From NCBI RefSeq assembly GCF_949987535.1, contig NC_080075.1, positions 372,001 through 436,000 on the forward strand: 64,000 bases of DNA. Reading direction: 5' to 3'. The DNA is from Balaenoptera acutorostrata. Lineage: Eukaryota > Chordata > Mammalia > Artiodactyla > Balaenopteridae. Made by a program: the position numbers and the translations under genes. Shown piece by piece: positions 12,359-23,090 of the stretch. Positions within the stretch are counted from its first letter, which is position 1. Each line of letters begins with the position of its first letter. Under the pieces are notes generated by a model. It did not search any database. It was not told where the DNA came from and saw only the letters and a list, made by a program, of their open reading frames with translations.

Positions 12359-12762
12359 GGAGAATAAAACCACTTCTGAGTGATTAAAATTTAGACCAGC
12401 TAGTCAAAATGCTTTATCACCTGTTCTTCTAAAACACTGATCAACGGAACAAGTTATACTAGGGATAACAGTGTAATTGTATTCTGGAGTTCATATCGGC
12501 AACATGGTTTATGACCTTGATGCTGGATCAGGACATGTCAATGGTATAACTGCTATTAATTGTCTGTTTGTTCAACGATTAAAGTCTCACGTGATCTGAG
12601 TTCAGACTGGAGTCATCCTGGTTGGTTTCTGTCTATTGCAGATTTCTTCCAGTATAAAAGGACAAGAGCAATACGGCTTACTTTACAAAATGTCTTCAAA
12701 CTAAATGATGATATAATCTACATTCAATTAATTTATACATACCCTACTGTAGAACAGGGTTT
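12359..12762 (+). pseudogene. MT-RNR2: NUMT: 16S rRNA, 3' end
   Basis: It contains the conserved peptidyl-transferase region (ACTAGGGATAACAG, GGATCAGGACAT, TTGTTCAACGATTAAAGTC, GTGATCTGAGTTCAGAC). Only about the last quarter of the gene is present. Confidence 0.95.
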
Positions 12763-12837
12763 GTTACGGTGGCAGAGCCCGGTAATTATGTAAAACTGAA
12801 ACCTTTATCTGCACTTGTTCAAGTCCTCTTCCTAAGA
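12763..12837 (+). pseudogene. MT-TL1: NUMT: tRNA-Leu(UUR)
   Basis: GTTACGGTGGCAGAGCCCGG opens the tRNA as in mammalian mtDNA, directly after 16S. Base changes disrupt the acceptor stem. Confidence 0.9.
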
Positions 12838-12839
12838 AT

Positions 12840-13781
12840 ATGTTTATAATCAACATTCTTTCACAAATTACCCAATTTAATTCACTATAGCAGTCCTCAT
12901 ATTAACTAAATGGAAAATCCTAGGCTATATACAAATCCAGATAGAGCCAAAAATCATCAGGCTCCATGGATTATTACAACCCATTGCTGAGGCATTCAAA
13001 TTACTTATTAAAGAACCACTATGTCCATCAACATCATCAATTTATATATTATTGCCCCAATGCTAGCCTTAACCCTGGCTCTCACAACATGAATTCCTCT
13101 TCCCATATCTTATCCACTAATTAATATAAATGTAGGCATATTATTTATATTAGCCATATCACACCTAGCCATCTATTCTGTCCTCAGATCTGGATGAGCT
13201 TCAGATTCAAAATACTCACTCACTGGAGCTCTAGGGACAGTAGCACAGACAATCTCATATGAAGTAATGTAGCAGTTATTCTATTCTCAGTCTTACTGAT
13301 AAATGGATCATTTACACTTTCAACAGTAATTATTACACAAGAACACCTATGACTAATTTTCTCCTGACCCCTACCCAGAATTTGATTATCTCCACAGTAG
13401 CAGAAATCCAATGAAGCCCCACTTGATTTAAGAGAAGTAGAATCAAAACCTGTATATGTCTTCAATGTAGAAAATGTAGCAGGCCCATTCACCCCGTCCC
13501 TCCTAGAGAATATGTCAATTTCCCTATAATAAACATTTCCACAACATTCTATTTTTAGGAGCATTTGACAATCCCTACGTGCCAGAATTATATACAGCCC
13601 AAGTCATCATTAAAACACATCTAACAATCTCCTTTCTATGAATTTGAGCATCCTACCCACAATTTTGATACAATCAATGTATACATCTCTTATAAAAAGT
13701 TTTTTTACTACTAACATTAACCCTATGTATATGAGAGTTTTCACTACCTGTCATGATACCAGGCAACCCACCACAAACTTA
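12840..13781 (+). pseudogene. MT-ND1: NUMT: ND1
   Basis: The frame begins ATGTTTATAATCAACATTC and recognisable ND1 continues to about 13781 (for example AAAATCCTAGGCTATATAC, GAACCACTATG). It lies between tRNA-Leu and tRNA-Ile. Indels and stops break it under the mitochondrial code. Confidence 0.93.
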
Positions 13782-13850
13782 AGAAATATGTCTGACAAAA
13801 GAGTTACTTTGATAGAGTAAATCATAGAGGTTTCAATGCTCTTATTCCTG
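13782..13850 (+). pseudogene. MT-TI: NUMT: tRNA-Ile
   Basis: AGAAATATGTCTGACAAAAG and the GATAGAGTAAATCATAGAGG region match mammalian mitochondrial tRNA-Ile. Confidence 0.9.
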
Positions 13851-13917
13851 GAATTGAATTCTTCCTAAGAATTTTACATTCTCCATGCTACCACATTACA
13901 CCACATGCTATATAGTA
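13848..13917 (-). pseudogene. MT-TQ: NUMT: tRNA-Gln
   Basis: This is the minus-strand member of the Ile-Gln-Met cluster. It is diverged (CCTAAGAATTTTACATTC on the plus strand). Confidence 0.8.
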
Positions 13918-13978
13918 AGGTTCTCTAAGTAAGCTTCAGGCCCACACCCCCAAAATGTTTTTGTATATCCTTCCTGTG
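13914..13978 (+). pseudogene. MT-TM: NUMT: tRNA-Met
   Basis: AGTAAGGTTCTCTAAGTAAG through GGCCCACACCCCCAAAATGT is a tRNA-Met with several changes. Confidence 0.88.
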
Positions 13979-14981
13979 TTAATAAACTCTCATTGTTTTT
14001 ACTATCATTCTACTGACCATTATCTCAGGAAATATAATTGTATAACAAGCTCACACTGGTTAATGGTATCCCCATTCTAATAAAAAACATGAAACCATAA
14101 GCTACAGAAGCATCCAACAAATATTTCCTAAAACAATCCACCACATCAATACTACTTATAATGGCTATTATCATTAATCTAATATACTGTGGTCAAAGAG
14201 CACAATGAATAACAAAAATCTTTAATCCAGCAGCATCCACCCTCATGACAATCGCCCTTGTCACAAAAGTAGGACTTTCCCCATTTCACTTCTGAGTGCC
14301 TGAAGTCACACAAGACATCCCATGAACAGCAGACCTGATGCTATTAACGTGACAAAACTGCACCCCTATCAGTTTTATACCACATGTCACCATCCATCAA
14401 CCTAAATATACTATTAATCATAGTGATATGATAAATCATAGCTGGAGGCTGAGGCAGACTTCGCCATACTCACCTGGAAAATGTTACACCCTCCTCATCA
14501 ATTGCCCATATAGGATGAATAACAGCTATTATAATGTATATTGATTATAACAATCCTAAACATACTAATTTATATCATAACAACACTATCTTCTTCTTAT
14601 TTATGCCCAGATCATGTACTACAAGAGTATCATTATCACACACATGAGATAAAACACCTCCCATCACAATCCTTTTCCTCACCATTATAGTATCATTAGG
14701 ACATCGCCCATCACTATCAGGGTTGTTACCCAAATGAATAATTATCCACGAGATAACAAAAATGACATCATTCTCCCAACACTAATAGCCATCATAGCAG
14801 TCCTCAGCATATATTTCTACTTGCAGCTAACATACTCCACATCACTAACTATATTCCCTTCATTAAACAACACAAACACAAAACAATTTGAACATACAAA
14901 GAAATAACCTTCCTATCATTACCAATCATAATACCCACACGATTACTACACACAACACCCATTCTATCGGTGCTGGACTAG
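13979..14981 (+). pseudogene. MT-ND2: NUMT: ND2
   Basis: ND2 runs from TTAATAAACTCTC to the TAG at 14979-14981. Recognisable pieces include CCATTTCACTTCTGAGTGCC and CCCAAATGAATAATTATCC. Indels break the frame. It is about the normal length of roughly 1.04 kb. Confidence 0.92.
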
Positions 14982-15049
14982 GAATTTAGGTTAGTTCAGA
15001 CCAAGAGCTTTCAAAACCCTAAACAAGGAAAATTTACTTAATTCTTAAA
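14982..15049 (+). pseudogene. MT-TW: NUMT: tRNA-Trp
   Basis: GGAATTTAGGTTAGTTCAGA and CCAAGAGCTTTCAAA are typical of tRNA-Trp. Confidence 0.92.
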
Positions 15050-15119
15050 AATAAGAATTGCAAGACTTTATCCTACATCAATTGAATGTAAAGCAAACAT
15101 TGTAATGAAGCCAAATCTT
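15050..15119 (-). pseudogene. MT-TA: NUMT: tRNA-Ala
   Basis: ATTGCAAGACTTTATCCTAC and ATCAATTGAATGTAAA on the plus strand mark the reverse-strand tRNA-Ala. Confidence 0.9.
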
Positions 15120-15194
15120 TACGAGATTGATGAGTTTTAACCCCAGGAAACTTTAGTTAACAGGCAAATCCTCTAGTCAACTGGCTTCAGTCTA
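15120..15194 (-). pseudogene. MT-TN: NUMT: tRNA-Asn
   Basis: AAACTTTAGTTAACAGGCAA and CAACTGGCTTCAGTCTAC mark the reverse-strand tRNA-Asn. Confidence 0.92.
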
Positions 15195-15236
15195 CTTCTC
15201 CTTCATTTGAGAAAGAAAAAAAGGGAAAAAAGGCAG
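15195..15236. pseudogene. NUMT: decayed light-strand origin (OL)
   Basis: This lies between tRNA-Asn and tRNA-Cys, where mammals keep the OL stem-loop. Here CTTCTCC and AGGCAGGAAAA no longer form a perfect GC stem, and the loop is expanded A-rich sequence. Confidence 0.7.
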
Positions 15237-15242
15237 GAAAAT

Positions 15243-15306
15243 CACCGGCAGAATTGAAGCTGCTTCTCTGAAGTTACAATTCAATTTGTTGATTCACCAC
15301 AGGGTT
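15243..15306 (-). pseudogene. MT-TC: NUMT: tRNA-Cys
   Basis: GGCAGAATTGAAGCTGCTTC on the plus strand is the reverse-strand tRNA-Cys. Confidence 0.92.
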
Positions 15307-15373
15307 TGCCAGAAAGAGGGCTCAATCTCTGTCTTTAGATTTACAGTCTAATGCTAACTCAGTCATTTTACCT
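15306..15373 (-). pseudogene. MT-TY: NUMT: tRNA-Tyr
   Basis: TCTGTCTTTAGATTTACAGT and CTAATGC on the plus strand mark the reverse-strand tRNA-Tyr next to COX1. Confidence 0.92.
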
Positions 15374-16348
15374 CTGTTCATACACTGCTGATTATTTTCA
15401 ACAAATCACAAAGTTATCGGCATTTTATATTTTCTATTTGGCGCTTGAGCTGGAGTAGCAGGCAGCACCTTAAGTATATTAATCCAGGCTGAGCTATGCT
15501 GACCTGGAGTGCTACTTGGAGATGCCCAAATCTGTAAGGTAGTCATAACAGTCCCTGCACTTGTAATAATTTTCTTTATAGTTGTACCCATTATGATTGC
15601 AGGCTTTGAAAACTGACTTGGGCCACTAATAACTCGGACACCTGAAGTAGCATTTCCCCAAATAAATCATCTAAACTTTTGACTACTTCCCCCATCATTC
15701 TTACTCCTACTCATATCACCAATAGTAGAAGCTGGTTCTGGTACCAGTGGAACCGCATATTCAGCTCTAGCCTGCAATCTGGCCCATGCAGGAGCCTCTG
15801 TTGACCTAATTGTTTTCTCCTTACATTTAGCAGGTGCCTCTTCAAATCTTGGTATTATTACTTTTATTACTATAGTCTTTAATACAAAACCAGCAGTCAT
15901 ATCCCAATACCAAACACCATTATTTGTTTAATCTTCCCCAACTATAGCCATATTACCATAATTACCAATCTCAGTCTGAGCAGCCAGAATTGCCATACTG
16001 TTAAGAGATAGAAATCTAAACACTACTTTCTTTGACCCTGCAGGAGGAGACCGAATCCTATACCAACACCTATTTTGATTCTTTGCTCACCCTGAAGTCT
16101 GTATTCATGGCCTACCAGGGTTTGTTATAAACTCACATATCATTACATACGATTTAGGACAAAAAGTGCCTTTCAGCTATCTGGGAATAGTATGAGTCAT
16201 GTCCACTGGCTTTTTAGGAGTTCTCTTGTGGGCCCATCATATGTTTACCATAGGGATAGCTGTCGACTCAGGAGCATACTTTGCAGCAGCTACCGTAATT
16301 ACTTCTATCCCTACAGGAGTAAAAGTATCTAGCTGATTAGCAACTCTT
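15374..16348 (+). pseudogene. MT-CO1: NUMT: COX1, 5' part
   Basis: COX1 coding sequence begins at 15374, but the start codon is CTG rather than ATG. The text is easily recognised (TTTATAGTTGTACCCATTAT, CCATGCAGGAGCCTC, GACCCTGCAGGAGGAGACC). The copper-centre region TTTGCTCACCCTGAAGTC differs from the functional gene. The reading is interrupted at 16348 by a SINE and resumes at 16700. Confidence 0.95.
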
Positions 16349-16683
16349 TATTTAATTCTTCTTTTTCTTTTCTTTTTTTTTTTTTGGCTGCGTTGGGTCT
16401 TGGTTGCTGCACGTGGGCTTTCTCTGGTTGCGGTGAGCGGCAGCTACTCTTCGTTGCGGTGCGCGGCCTTTTCATTGCAGTGGCTTCTCTTGCTGCAGAG
16501 CACGGCCTCTAGGCGCGTGGGCTTCAGTAGTTGTGGCTTGCGGGCTCTAGAGGGCAGGCTCAGTAGTTGTGGCGCACGGGCTTTTTGCTCCGCGGCATGT
16601 GGAATCTTCCCAGACGAGTGTTCGAACCCGTGTCCCCTGCATTGGCAGGCGAATTCTTAACCACTGCATCACCAGGGAAGTCC
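16349..16683 (-). mobile_element. CHR-type SINE inside the NUMT COX1
   Basis: On the plus strand this is the reverse complement of the family: a poly-T start, then GGCTGCGTTGGGTCTTGGTT, and finally CCAGGGAAGTCC. The target duplication CTGATTAGCAACTCTT (16333-16348) and CTGGTTAGCAACTGTT (16684-16699) is COX1 sequence with two mismatches. The SINE therefore inserted after the mitochondrial DNA was already nuclear. Confidence 0.96.
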
Positions 16684-16699
16684 CTGGTTAGCAACTGTT

Positions 16700-17257
16700 C
16701 ACGGAGGTAATATTATATGACCTCCCACTATATTATGAGTTTTAGGCTTTAGTTTTTCTTTTTACAGTAGGTGGTTTGACAGGAATCATCTTAGCCAGCT
16801 CACCCCCAGGCATTGTCCTCCAGGATACATACTATGTAGTAGCACACTTCCATGACCTAATGTCCATGGGAGCTGTCTTCACTATTATAGGAGGCTTCCT
16901 ACACTGATTCCCACTATTCTCAGGTTATACAGTTAACTCAGCATGAGCAAAAATTCACTTCACAAGTATATCTGTAGTAGTAAATACGACTTCCTGCAGC
17001 ACTTTCTTGGCCTCTCAGGGATGTCACTACGTTAGTCTGAGTACCCTGAGGCTCACATAACATGAAATATTTTGTCTTCAGGCTCATTCACCTCAGTAGC
17101 AGCAGTAATGCTAATAATCTTCATACTTTGAAAAGCATTTGCGTCTAAACAAGAAGTCTTAGCAGTGGAAACTGTTACTCCTAACCTAGAATGGTTACAC
17201 GAATGTCCTTCACCATATCCTATGTTTCAAGATCCTACCTATGTAAATGTAAAATAA
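16700..17257 (+). pseudogene. MT-CO1: NUMT: COX1, 3' part
   Basis: COX1 resumes at CACGGAGGTAATATTATATG and ends with TAA at 17255-17257 before tRNA-Ser. With the SINE and one duplication removed, the two parts total about 1.53 kb, close to full length. Confidence 0.95.
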
Positions 17258-17326
17258 GGAAGGACTCAAGTCCTTTTCAACCAGTTTCAAGCCAACACCA
17301 TAACAATTATGTCTTTCTCAATAAAT
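17258..17326 (-). pseudogene. MT-TS1: NUMT: tRNA-Ser(UCN)
   Basis: GAAGGACTCAAGTCCTTTTC and CAAGCCAACACCATAAC mark the reverse-strand tRNA-Ser. Confidence 0.9.
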
Positions 17327-17394
17327 GAGATAAAAGTAAAAAGTGATGTCGCTTTGTCAAAGTTAAATCATAGGCTAAAATCCTGTATATCACT
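17327..17394 (+). pseudogene. MT-TD: NUMT: tRNA-Asp
   Basis: CTTTGTCAAAGTTAAATCAT is the tRNA-Asp anticodon region, in the position between tRNA-Ser and COX2. Confidence 0.88.
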
Positions 17395-17965
17395 AAGGCA
17401 TATCAATTTCATCTAGGCTCTCAAGATACAACATCACCGATTATGGAAGAGCTTTTACATTTTCATCATCACACATTAATAGTGATTTTTAAAATAAGTT
17501 CTCTAGCCCTCTATATCATTTCCCTAATATTGACATCTAAACTAACTCACATGCATACAATAGATGCACAGGTAGAGAAAGTGTGAACAATTTACTAGCC
17601 ATTATTGTAATCTTAATTGCCCTATCATCATTGTGAATCCTTTACATGATACATGAAATCATTAACTCTTCCCAAACCATAAAAAACTATGGGTCAGTAA
17701 TGATACTGAAGCTACAAATACACAGATGATGAAGATTTAAATGTTGACTCCTCTGTAATCCCCACATCAGAGCTAAAACCAGGAGAATAATGACTAATAG
17801 AAGTCAACAACCGAGTAGTTAAGAGATAGTCATTGAATATTAGTTTCATCTGAAATTGTTGTACACTCCGGAGTTGTTTCTTCTCAGGCCTAAAAAGAGC
17901 TGCTATCCCAGGACGCCTAACTTAAAGAATCCTAATACCAACAGGACCAGGCCTATGTTGTGGAC
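17395..17965 (+). pseudogene. MT-CO2: NUMT: COX2, 3'-truncated
   Basis: The segment starts with AAG where ATG is expected (AAGGCATATC). It continues through CATTTTCATCATCACACATT and GGGTCAGTAATGATACTGAA to CCAGGCCTATGTTGTGG. The last roughly 110 bp of the gene, including part of the CuA site, are missing. The NUMT ends here. Confidence 0.92.
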
Positions 17966-18690
17966 AAGAGAGCTCATTTTCCTGAGTTCAAAGACAGGAC
18001 AGAGGGATATGGCTGAGATATGGGGTGAATCTGGAGCCCATGGGGATGCACTCTCCAAGCTCCAGGATAGGAATGGGGCTTCGAGGGTCCCAGGCCACCC
18101 ACCACACCCTCCCAAGCAGGATCTGGGCAACATTCCCTGTCAGTGATGAGGCAGCCCTAGCACTTGTCACGCCCCGATGTTGTGTCCTATGTGGGCCCCA
18201 TGCTCTTGGGACCACACCCCACACTCTTCAGGTCCATGCTACAGGGTCCTTCGTGCCTCAGGAGTAGAGACCACCCAGCAAGCAGTTCCCTCCCCCACCA
18301 GCAGGAGGAGGGGAGGAGAGCAGAGGCACCAGGGGAATCTCACTCAGACAACAACACCCCAGGGGGGCCAGCGGGGACAGTGATGATGCAGATGAGGCAC
18401 AGAGCAAGAGATGGGACCAGAGGACCCAAAAGGCAGCTGGTCAGGTCCTGGCTCACCTGCACCCCGGACACCTTTGTCCCGCATACACCCCCTTCCTCAT
18501 ACACCCTCTCCTTAAATGCAGATTCTTCAGATGCAAACAGGCAGAGCTTCAGACTGAAAGTCAGCTCTTCCAAAATGACCCGTCAGCAAACACTGTAGGA
18601 TTCCACCCCCGTGGGGGCCCTGGAGTCGACAACTCAGGCACTGAAGTGGATATCGGTGCCAGGGGCAGTGGGAGGGAATGGGGAGTGAGA
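17966..18690. other. Unassigned GC-rich sequence
   Basis: This is the first part of the GC-rich central region. Overlapping open frames on both strands (for example plus 18164-18598) have no domains. No splice-bounded coding exon stands out. Confidence 0.4.
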
Positions 18691-18870
18691 CTTTCATGGT
18701 TGTGGAATTTTGGTTTTGCAAGATGAAAAGTTCTAGGGATGGTGGTGATGGCTCCACGAGAAAGTGAATATATCTGATGCCTCAGAAACGTGCACTTAAA
18801 ATGGTGATGATGGTAAAGGGTATGTGACGTGTGTTTTATCTCACTTAAAATAAATTCTTAAAATAATGTC
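18690..18870 (+). mobile_element. L1 3'-end fragment, sense
   Basis: GTTTTGCAAGATGAAAAGTT and GTGCACTTAAAATGGTGATG are the end of an old L1 3' UTR. A closely similar, longer copy lies at 21885-22350. Confidence 0.75.
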
Positions 18871-19342
18871 TTGTTAATTGAGATTCCATTTCGACTCCCC
18901 TTCATCACAAATGTCGGAGGCCCAGACACAGTCCCCTACCTTAGGGGCCATCACGGTACCCTCATAGAGCACGTGGGAGACCATTCTTGGGGGGGGGGGG
19001 GCTAGTCTGTGCTCACCTGACCTCTGTCCAGGGGGACCCAGGCGGTGGTGACCCCCATAGATTAGACATATGATATGCTATAATATTAATATGATACCAC
19101 CAAGTGTTGTCACTCACCGGAACACAGAGCAGCAACCCACTCAAACATGCCTGACCTCATATGATTGTGACAAGATTAAGAGAAGAAAACGAACCACAGG
19201 TTAATCAGGGCAACACCCTTAATGCAGAGGTTGGAAATCTCAAAGGGGACAGGACACACTGCAGGCAAAGAGCGCATATGCGATCTCCCCATACATGTGA
19301 TCCTGACCCATGCAGGTATGGTGAGACCCACACAGTCCCCGC
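18871..19342. other. Unassigned sequence with poly-G run
   Basis: A run of about 13 G lies near 18988-19000. Nothing else is recognised. Confidence 0.4.
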
Positions 19343-19480
19343 ACCCTATACCTGGGGTCACACATCCACACCCACCAGGGTGACCCACCTCCCCAGACTC
19401 CTCCACCTGGGTCACATGTCCACAGTCCCAGGGTGACCTCACCTCCCCAGACCCTGCACCTGGGGTCACACGTCCCCTTG
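19343..19480. repeat. Degenerate minisatellite, about 55-57 bp unit
   Basis: A unit opening with ACCTGGGGTCACAC and ending in CACCTCCCCAGAC recurs with starts near 19348, 19405 and 19457, giving about 2.5 copies. It keeps both strands open and creates apparent ORFs. Confidence 0.75.
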
Positions 19481-20189
19481 GTCAGGACACCATGGCTCTG
19501 CAGGGGGCTCCCCCAATGTGGAAACAAGCTGGGTCCCTGGGACCTCCTGGGATGGGAAAAAGTGTCAGGTGGGCCTCCTTTCCCCACACTTGTCCCAGAG
19601 GAGTCCTCCTCTTCTCACTTTGGTTCTGTGTGATTTTAACTGTTTTTAAAGCTTTCATACTAGAGTTGAACACACGACCCTGGTGCTGGCATGCTCAGTC
19701 CTTTCTCGTCTCACTTACATGTTGAGAAAACTCACAGGACAGCAGGGCTGAAAGCCGAGGGGCAGCTCTGGACTCTGCTGAGTAGGGACGGTAGACTGGA
19801 GGGAGAGCTCAGCAGCAGCCTCAGCTGTCACCCATCGGCCTTTTGCCCGATCTGCGTGCCCTGCAATCAATTCACCAGCTAAACCTGCCTCCCTACGCAC
19901 CATGCACGTGCTGGTGAATTGGAATTATTGCCCGGTAGTCCTCCTGAGGATTCTCCATGAGCCCCAGGGAAGGTGAACCTTGCAGGGATTATGACTAAGG
20001 CCCCGACCATAGCACTGACCCTTGGGAGGACCAGGTCACCACACTCAGAAGAGAGGCTGTTACGTAGACGAACCCACCTCAGCTCCAGACCCCAGACATC
20101 TAAGCACTGACATTCAGATGCAGGCACAGAGCTTCCCAGTACTGAGGCCAGGCCGGGTCTCTACCCAGGTCCCCATAGTCCCAGCGTAC
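19481..20189. other. Unassigned GC-rich sequence
   Basis: No gene or repeat family can be supported. Confidence 0.4.
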
Positions 20190-20316
20190 ACAGAACATGG
20201 TCAGGTCTAAATCTTCTTATTATAGACAACACATGGTCAGCTCTAAGCATAATCAGTAGACAGGACATGCAGAGGTCTAAATCTACCATGTAGACAGAAC
20301 TTGATCATGTTTAAAC
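20190..20316. repeat. Minisatellite, about 35 bp unit
   Basis: Variants of a unit with ACATGGTCAGGTCTAAATC near its start and TAGAC at its end occur about 3.5 times in a row, with clear decay between copies. Confidence 0.75.
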
Positions 20317-20714
20317 TAGCTTAGGGCTGATCTCATAGGAGGTACAGGTCACACACATGGGTCTCTCATCTTTGGACACCCACATCAGGAAACTGAACAA
20401 AATCGTTGTCATTAAACATTTCAACAGGCAAAACAGAAACGTTCCCAATTTCTCTGGCCACGTGATGGTCAGGATCCACGGGCGAGCCACGAACTTCTTA
20501 GAGTGCAGCCCAGTCTGCTGCCAGGACAGACAAGAAGTGGCCTGATTCCAGCCTGGCAGGCTTCCAGAAGGAGGCGGCCACACTGGAAGCCCAGGCAGGA
20601 GAGTCCTGCATGGTCTGGGCCGGGAGATCCGGTCTGTCCATTCCGCTGGCCGATTACGGGCGGGGCGCTCAGGGCCGCTGAGAGCCCTGCACTCAGGTCC
20701 TGCTTCCCTGCAGC
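20317..20714. other. Unassigned sequence
   Basis: Nothing recognised. Confidence 0.4.
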
Positions 20715-20734
20715 GTGTGCATGTGCCTGTGCGT

Positions 20735-20770
<36 letters not shown>
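20715..20770. repeat. (GT)n microsatellite
   Basis: A TGTGCG-type lead-in is followed by about 13 uninterrupted GT units. Confidence 0.95.
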
Positions 20771-21517
20771 AGAGGGGGCGGTGGCTGACGGCTCCCATGC
20801 CTTCCGTCCCGGGCACCGCGCTGTCTTCGAGGGGAGGCACGGGGAGAGGTAGGGGCACAGAAGCCGTTGGAGAGGAGAACCCCCCGCGGAACTCCTTGCA
20901 CACGGGCTTGCCCCACCCGGGGACCCGCCTGCCCATCATGGGCCCCATGCCAGCCCCCAACCCCCCACCCCCGAGGGCAGGGCGCCTGCTCTTTCAACAG
21001 CGCAGGGTCTCACATGAAGGAGACCTAGTGGGGACTGTCCACCCCCCCTCCAGTCCTGATGCTCTGTTTGGGGAGAATGAACCCCCTTGACTGGGCGATG
21101 GGACCCTGTGAGGAAAGAGGTGGCGGCCCCATCCAAGTCGGGGCCTGGCTGAGAGATGGGAACACAGGAGCCAAGTGCAGGGCCTGGAGGCCAGGCCAAC
21201 AGGAGGGGCACCCCCAGCCTTGGCCGGGCTCTCCAACGGTGACATTGTTGCTTTAGGGGACCTGGGGCAGGCGACTGAATGTAATGGGAGTCTAAACTGG
21301 ACCCTGAATGGGGCTTAAAGAAGGTGTGAAGGATGTTACTGAGACAGTGACAGTCATTGGAGGACAGACTCTGTGTCAGAACATCCTGCTCCATCCATTT
21401 AAATCCCTGAGATCTGTGACCTTTACGTGGCTACGCAGGATTGTTGGAGCAGCTGCGTGCGGATATATCTGGGGCACAATTCAGTCTGCAGCCAACTTGC
21501 AAGTGGTTCCAGCAAAC
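20771..21517. other. Unassigned GC-rich sequence
   Basis: GC-rich with overlapping open frames on both strands; none looks like a protein. Confidence 0.4.
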
Positions 21518-21715
21518 ACACAGGTGTGCGCACGGGCAGGCACAGCACACACACAAACATATGCACATGCACAGCACAAATATATTCACACACTAGCATG
21601 TGAACACACATGCACATGCCCAGGCACACACTAACGTGTGCAAGTGCACATACCTATGCACATGCACAGCACATGTATGCAAACAGGCACCTGCCCACGC
21701 ATAGCACACACACAG
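21518..21715. repeat. Degenerate CA/TGCACA-rich tract
   Basis: About 200 bp is built of imperfect GCACA, CACATGCACA and CACACA elements, a decayed simple-sequence region. Confidence 0.8.
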
Positions 21716-21884
21716 GGAATGAAGTGAATACCATAAAGCTTTAATTCCTGAACACAAGTGAAGCTCACATGTGTTCTTACCTTTTTCTTAGCTTTGATGT
21801 TTTTCAAAATAAAAAGTTACTGGCAAATGACTTTTGATTCATAGGACTTTCTGAAGTTATTCCACAAATATCGTTAAGACATGA

Positions 21885-22350
21885 GAAATGAATGTAGATG
21901 TTACATGTGTCCATTGACAGATGAATGGAGAAGCAAAACACGTTCCATCCATACAAGGGAATGTTATTCGGCCTAAACAGAAGGCAGTTCTGACGCAGGC
22001 TGCAGCAGGGATGACCCTTGAGGGCATTATGCTCAGTGATGTAAGCCAGACACGAAAGGACAAACAGTGCTTGATTCACTCATACAAGGCCCCCAGAGCC
22101 GTCAGAACCATAGAGACAGAAAGCAGGATCGTGGGTGCCGGGACTGAGGGAGGGAAAATGGGGGGGGGGGTGAGTGTTTAATGGGGACTGTTTCAGTTTT
22201 GCAAGATGAAAAAGTTCTGGAGGAGGATGGCGGTCAGGGTTGTACAACAGTGCGAATTACTTCATTACCCTGAACTGTGCACTTAAAAATGGTTAAGATG
22301 GTAAATTTTATGTTATGTGTATTTGACTGCAATTTTTAAAACTTTTTAAA
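21885..22350 (+). mobile_element. Old L1 3' end, sense
   Basis: The order is that of an L1M 3' end: GTCCATTGACAGATGAATGG, GTGATGTAAGCCAGACACG, a short G run near 22160, and ACTTAAAAATGGTTAAGATG with GTAAATTTTATGTTATG. Confidence 0.85.
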
Positions 22351-23090
22351 AAACAACAAGAAATAGTCCATGAATACCACAAGATGCACAACTTCACTAA
22401 CAACCGAGGGATTAAAGCCATAAGAAAAATACTGTGCATACACCTACCAGAATGGCAGACATGAAAGACATAGTATCAAATATCAGCAGGATGTGGAGCA
22501 ATGGAAAGCCTGGTACGCAGCGGGGGATGCAACCACTTCTGAAACCATCGGGCCTCAGATAGCGAAGTCTGTGCACACAGACCCACAGTGCTCCTCCCAG
22601 CTGAACACAAACCCACCAGCCCTGCACCAGGACACACGGACATGGACTCGCAGCCACGGGAGCCAAACCTGAAAGAACCTGAGGGCCATCACAAGCGGAT
22701 GCAGAAATGAACCCTGTACGCTCCTATGAAGGAGTATTCCACAGCAATGGAGCACATTTTGTTTAAAGGTAGTAAAACTATAAAAATTATTAATAAAAAA
22801 TACTACATTCACAAGATGAAAGAATCTCATGGACACAAGGCTGAGCCAACAAGAGCAATAAAGCAGCATGCATGGTACACGCATTTACCGACTTTGGAAC
22901 TAGGCAAAGTTGGGCTGCGTTATTTAGGGATGCGAGCCTGGGCGTAAACTATGAGGACAAGTCACTGACACAAAATCAGGAGAACAGCTACCTCACGGCG
23001 GGGAGGACGCTGTGACGAGGGAAGGGCACTCCTGGGTGTCCACTCGTCATGTTCTGTTTCATGATCTTTATGATTATTCTTTACATATGT
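22351..23090 (+). mobile_element. Second old L1-like fragment, sense
   Basis: CTACCAGAATGGCAGACATG, GGAGTATTCCACAGCAATGG and AGATGAAAGAATCTCATGGA follow the order of an L1 ORF2 end and 3' UTR, but the copy is strongly diverged. It lies directly behind another L1 3' end, so it is a separate element. Confidence 0.55.

Larger units (their letters stand above)
12357..17965 (+). other. Nuclear mitochondrial insertion (NUMT), about 5.3 kb
   Basis: The segment carries a contiguous third of a mammalian mitochondrial genome in its normal order: 3' part of 16S rRNA, tRNA-Leu(UUR), ND1, the Ile-Gln-Met cluster, ND2, the Trp-Ala-Asn-OL-Cys-Tyr cluster, COX1, tRNA-Ser(UCN), tRNA-Asp and most of COX2. All genes carry indels or lost starts, so it is old. 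A 335-bp SINE with its own target duplication interrupts COX1 and is not part of the mitochondrial sequence. All component genes below are non-functional nuclear copies. Confidence 0.97.

Noticed and set aside
12763..15373. Functional tRNA genes
   Set aside because: All match mitochondrial tRNAs within the NUMT and carry stem-disrupting changes; nuclear pol III would not express them as tRNAs.
16400..16660. 86-codon plus-strand open frame inside the NUMT
   Set aside because: It lies wholly within the antisense SINE; similar frames recur in the other SINE copies (for example near 42700 and 23265).
15374..17965. Functional COX1/COX2 or an mtDNA contaminant in the assembly
   Set aside because: Lost start codons, indels in every gene, a decayed OL and a nuclear SINE with target duplication inside COX1 show an old nuclear copy.
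20311..20997. 228-codon minus-strand open frame
   Set aside because: It includes the GT microsatellite (a run of alternating His-Thr and Arg-Thr residues) and has no domain.
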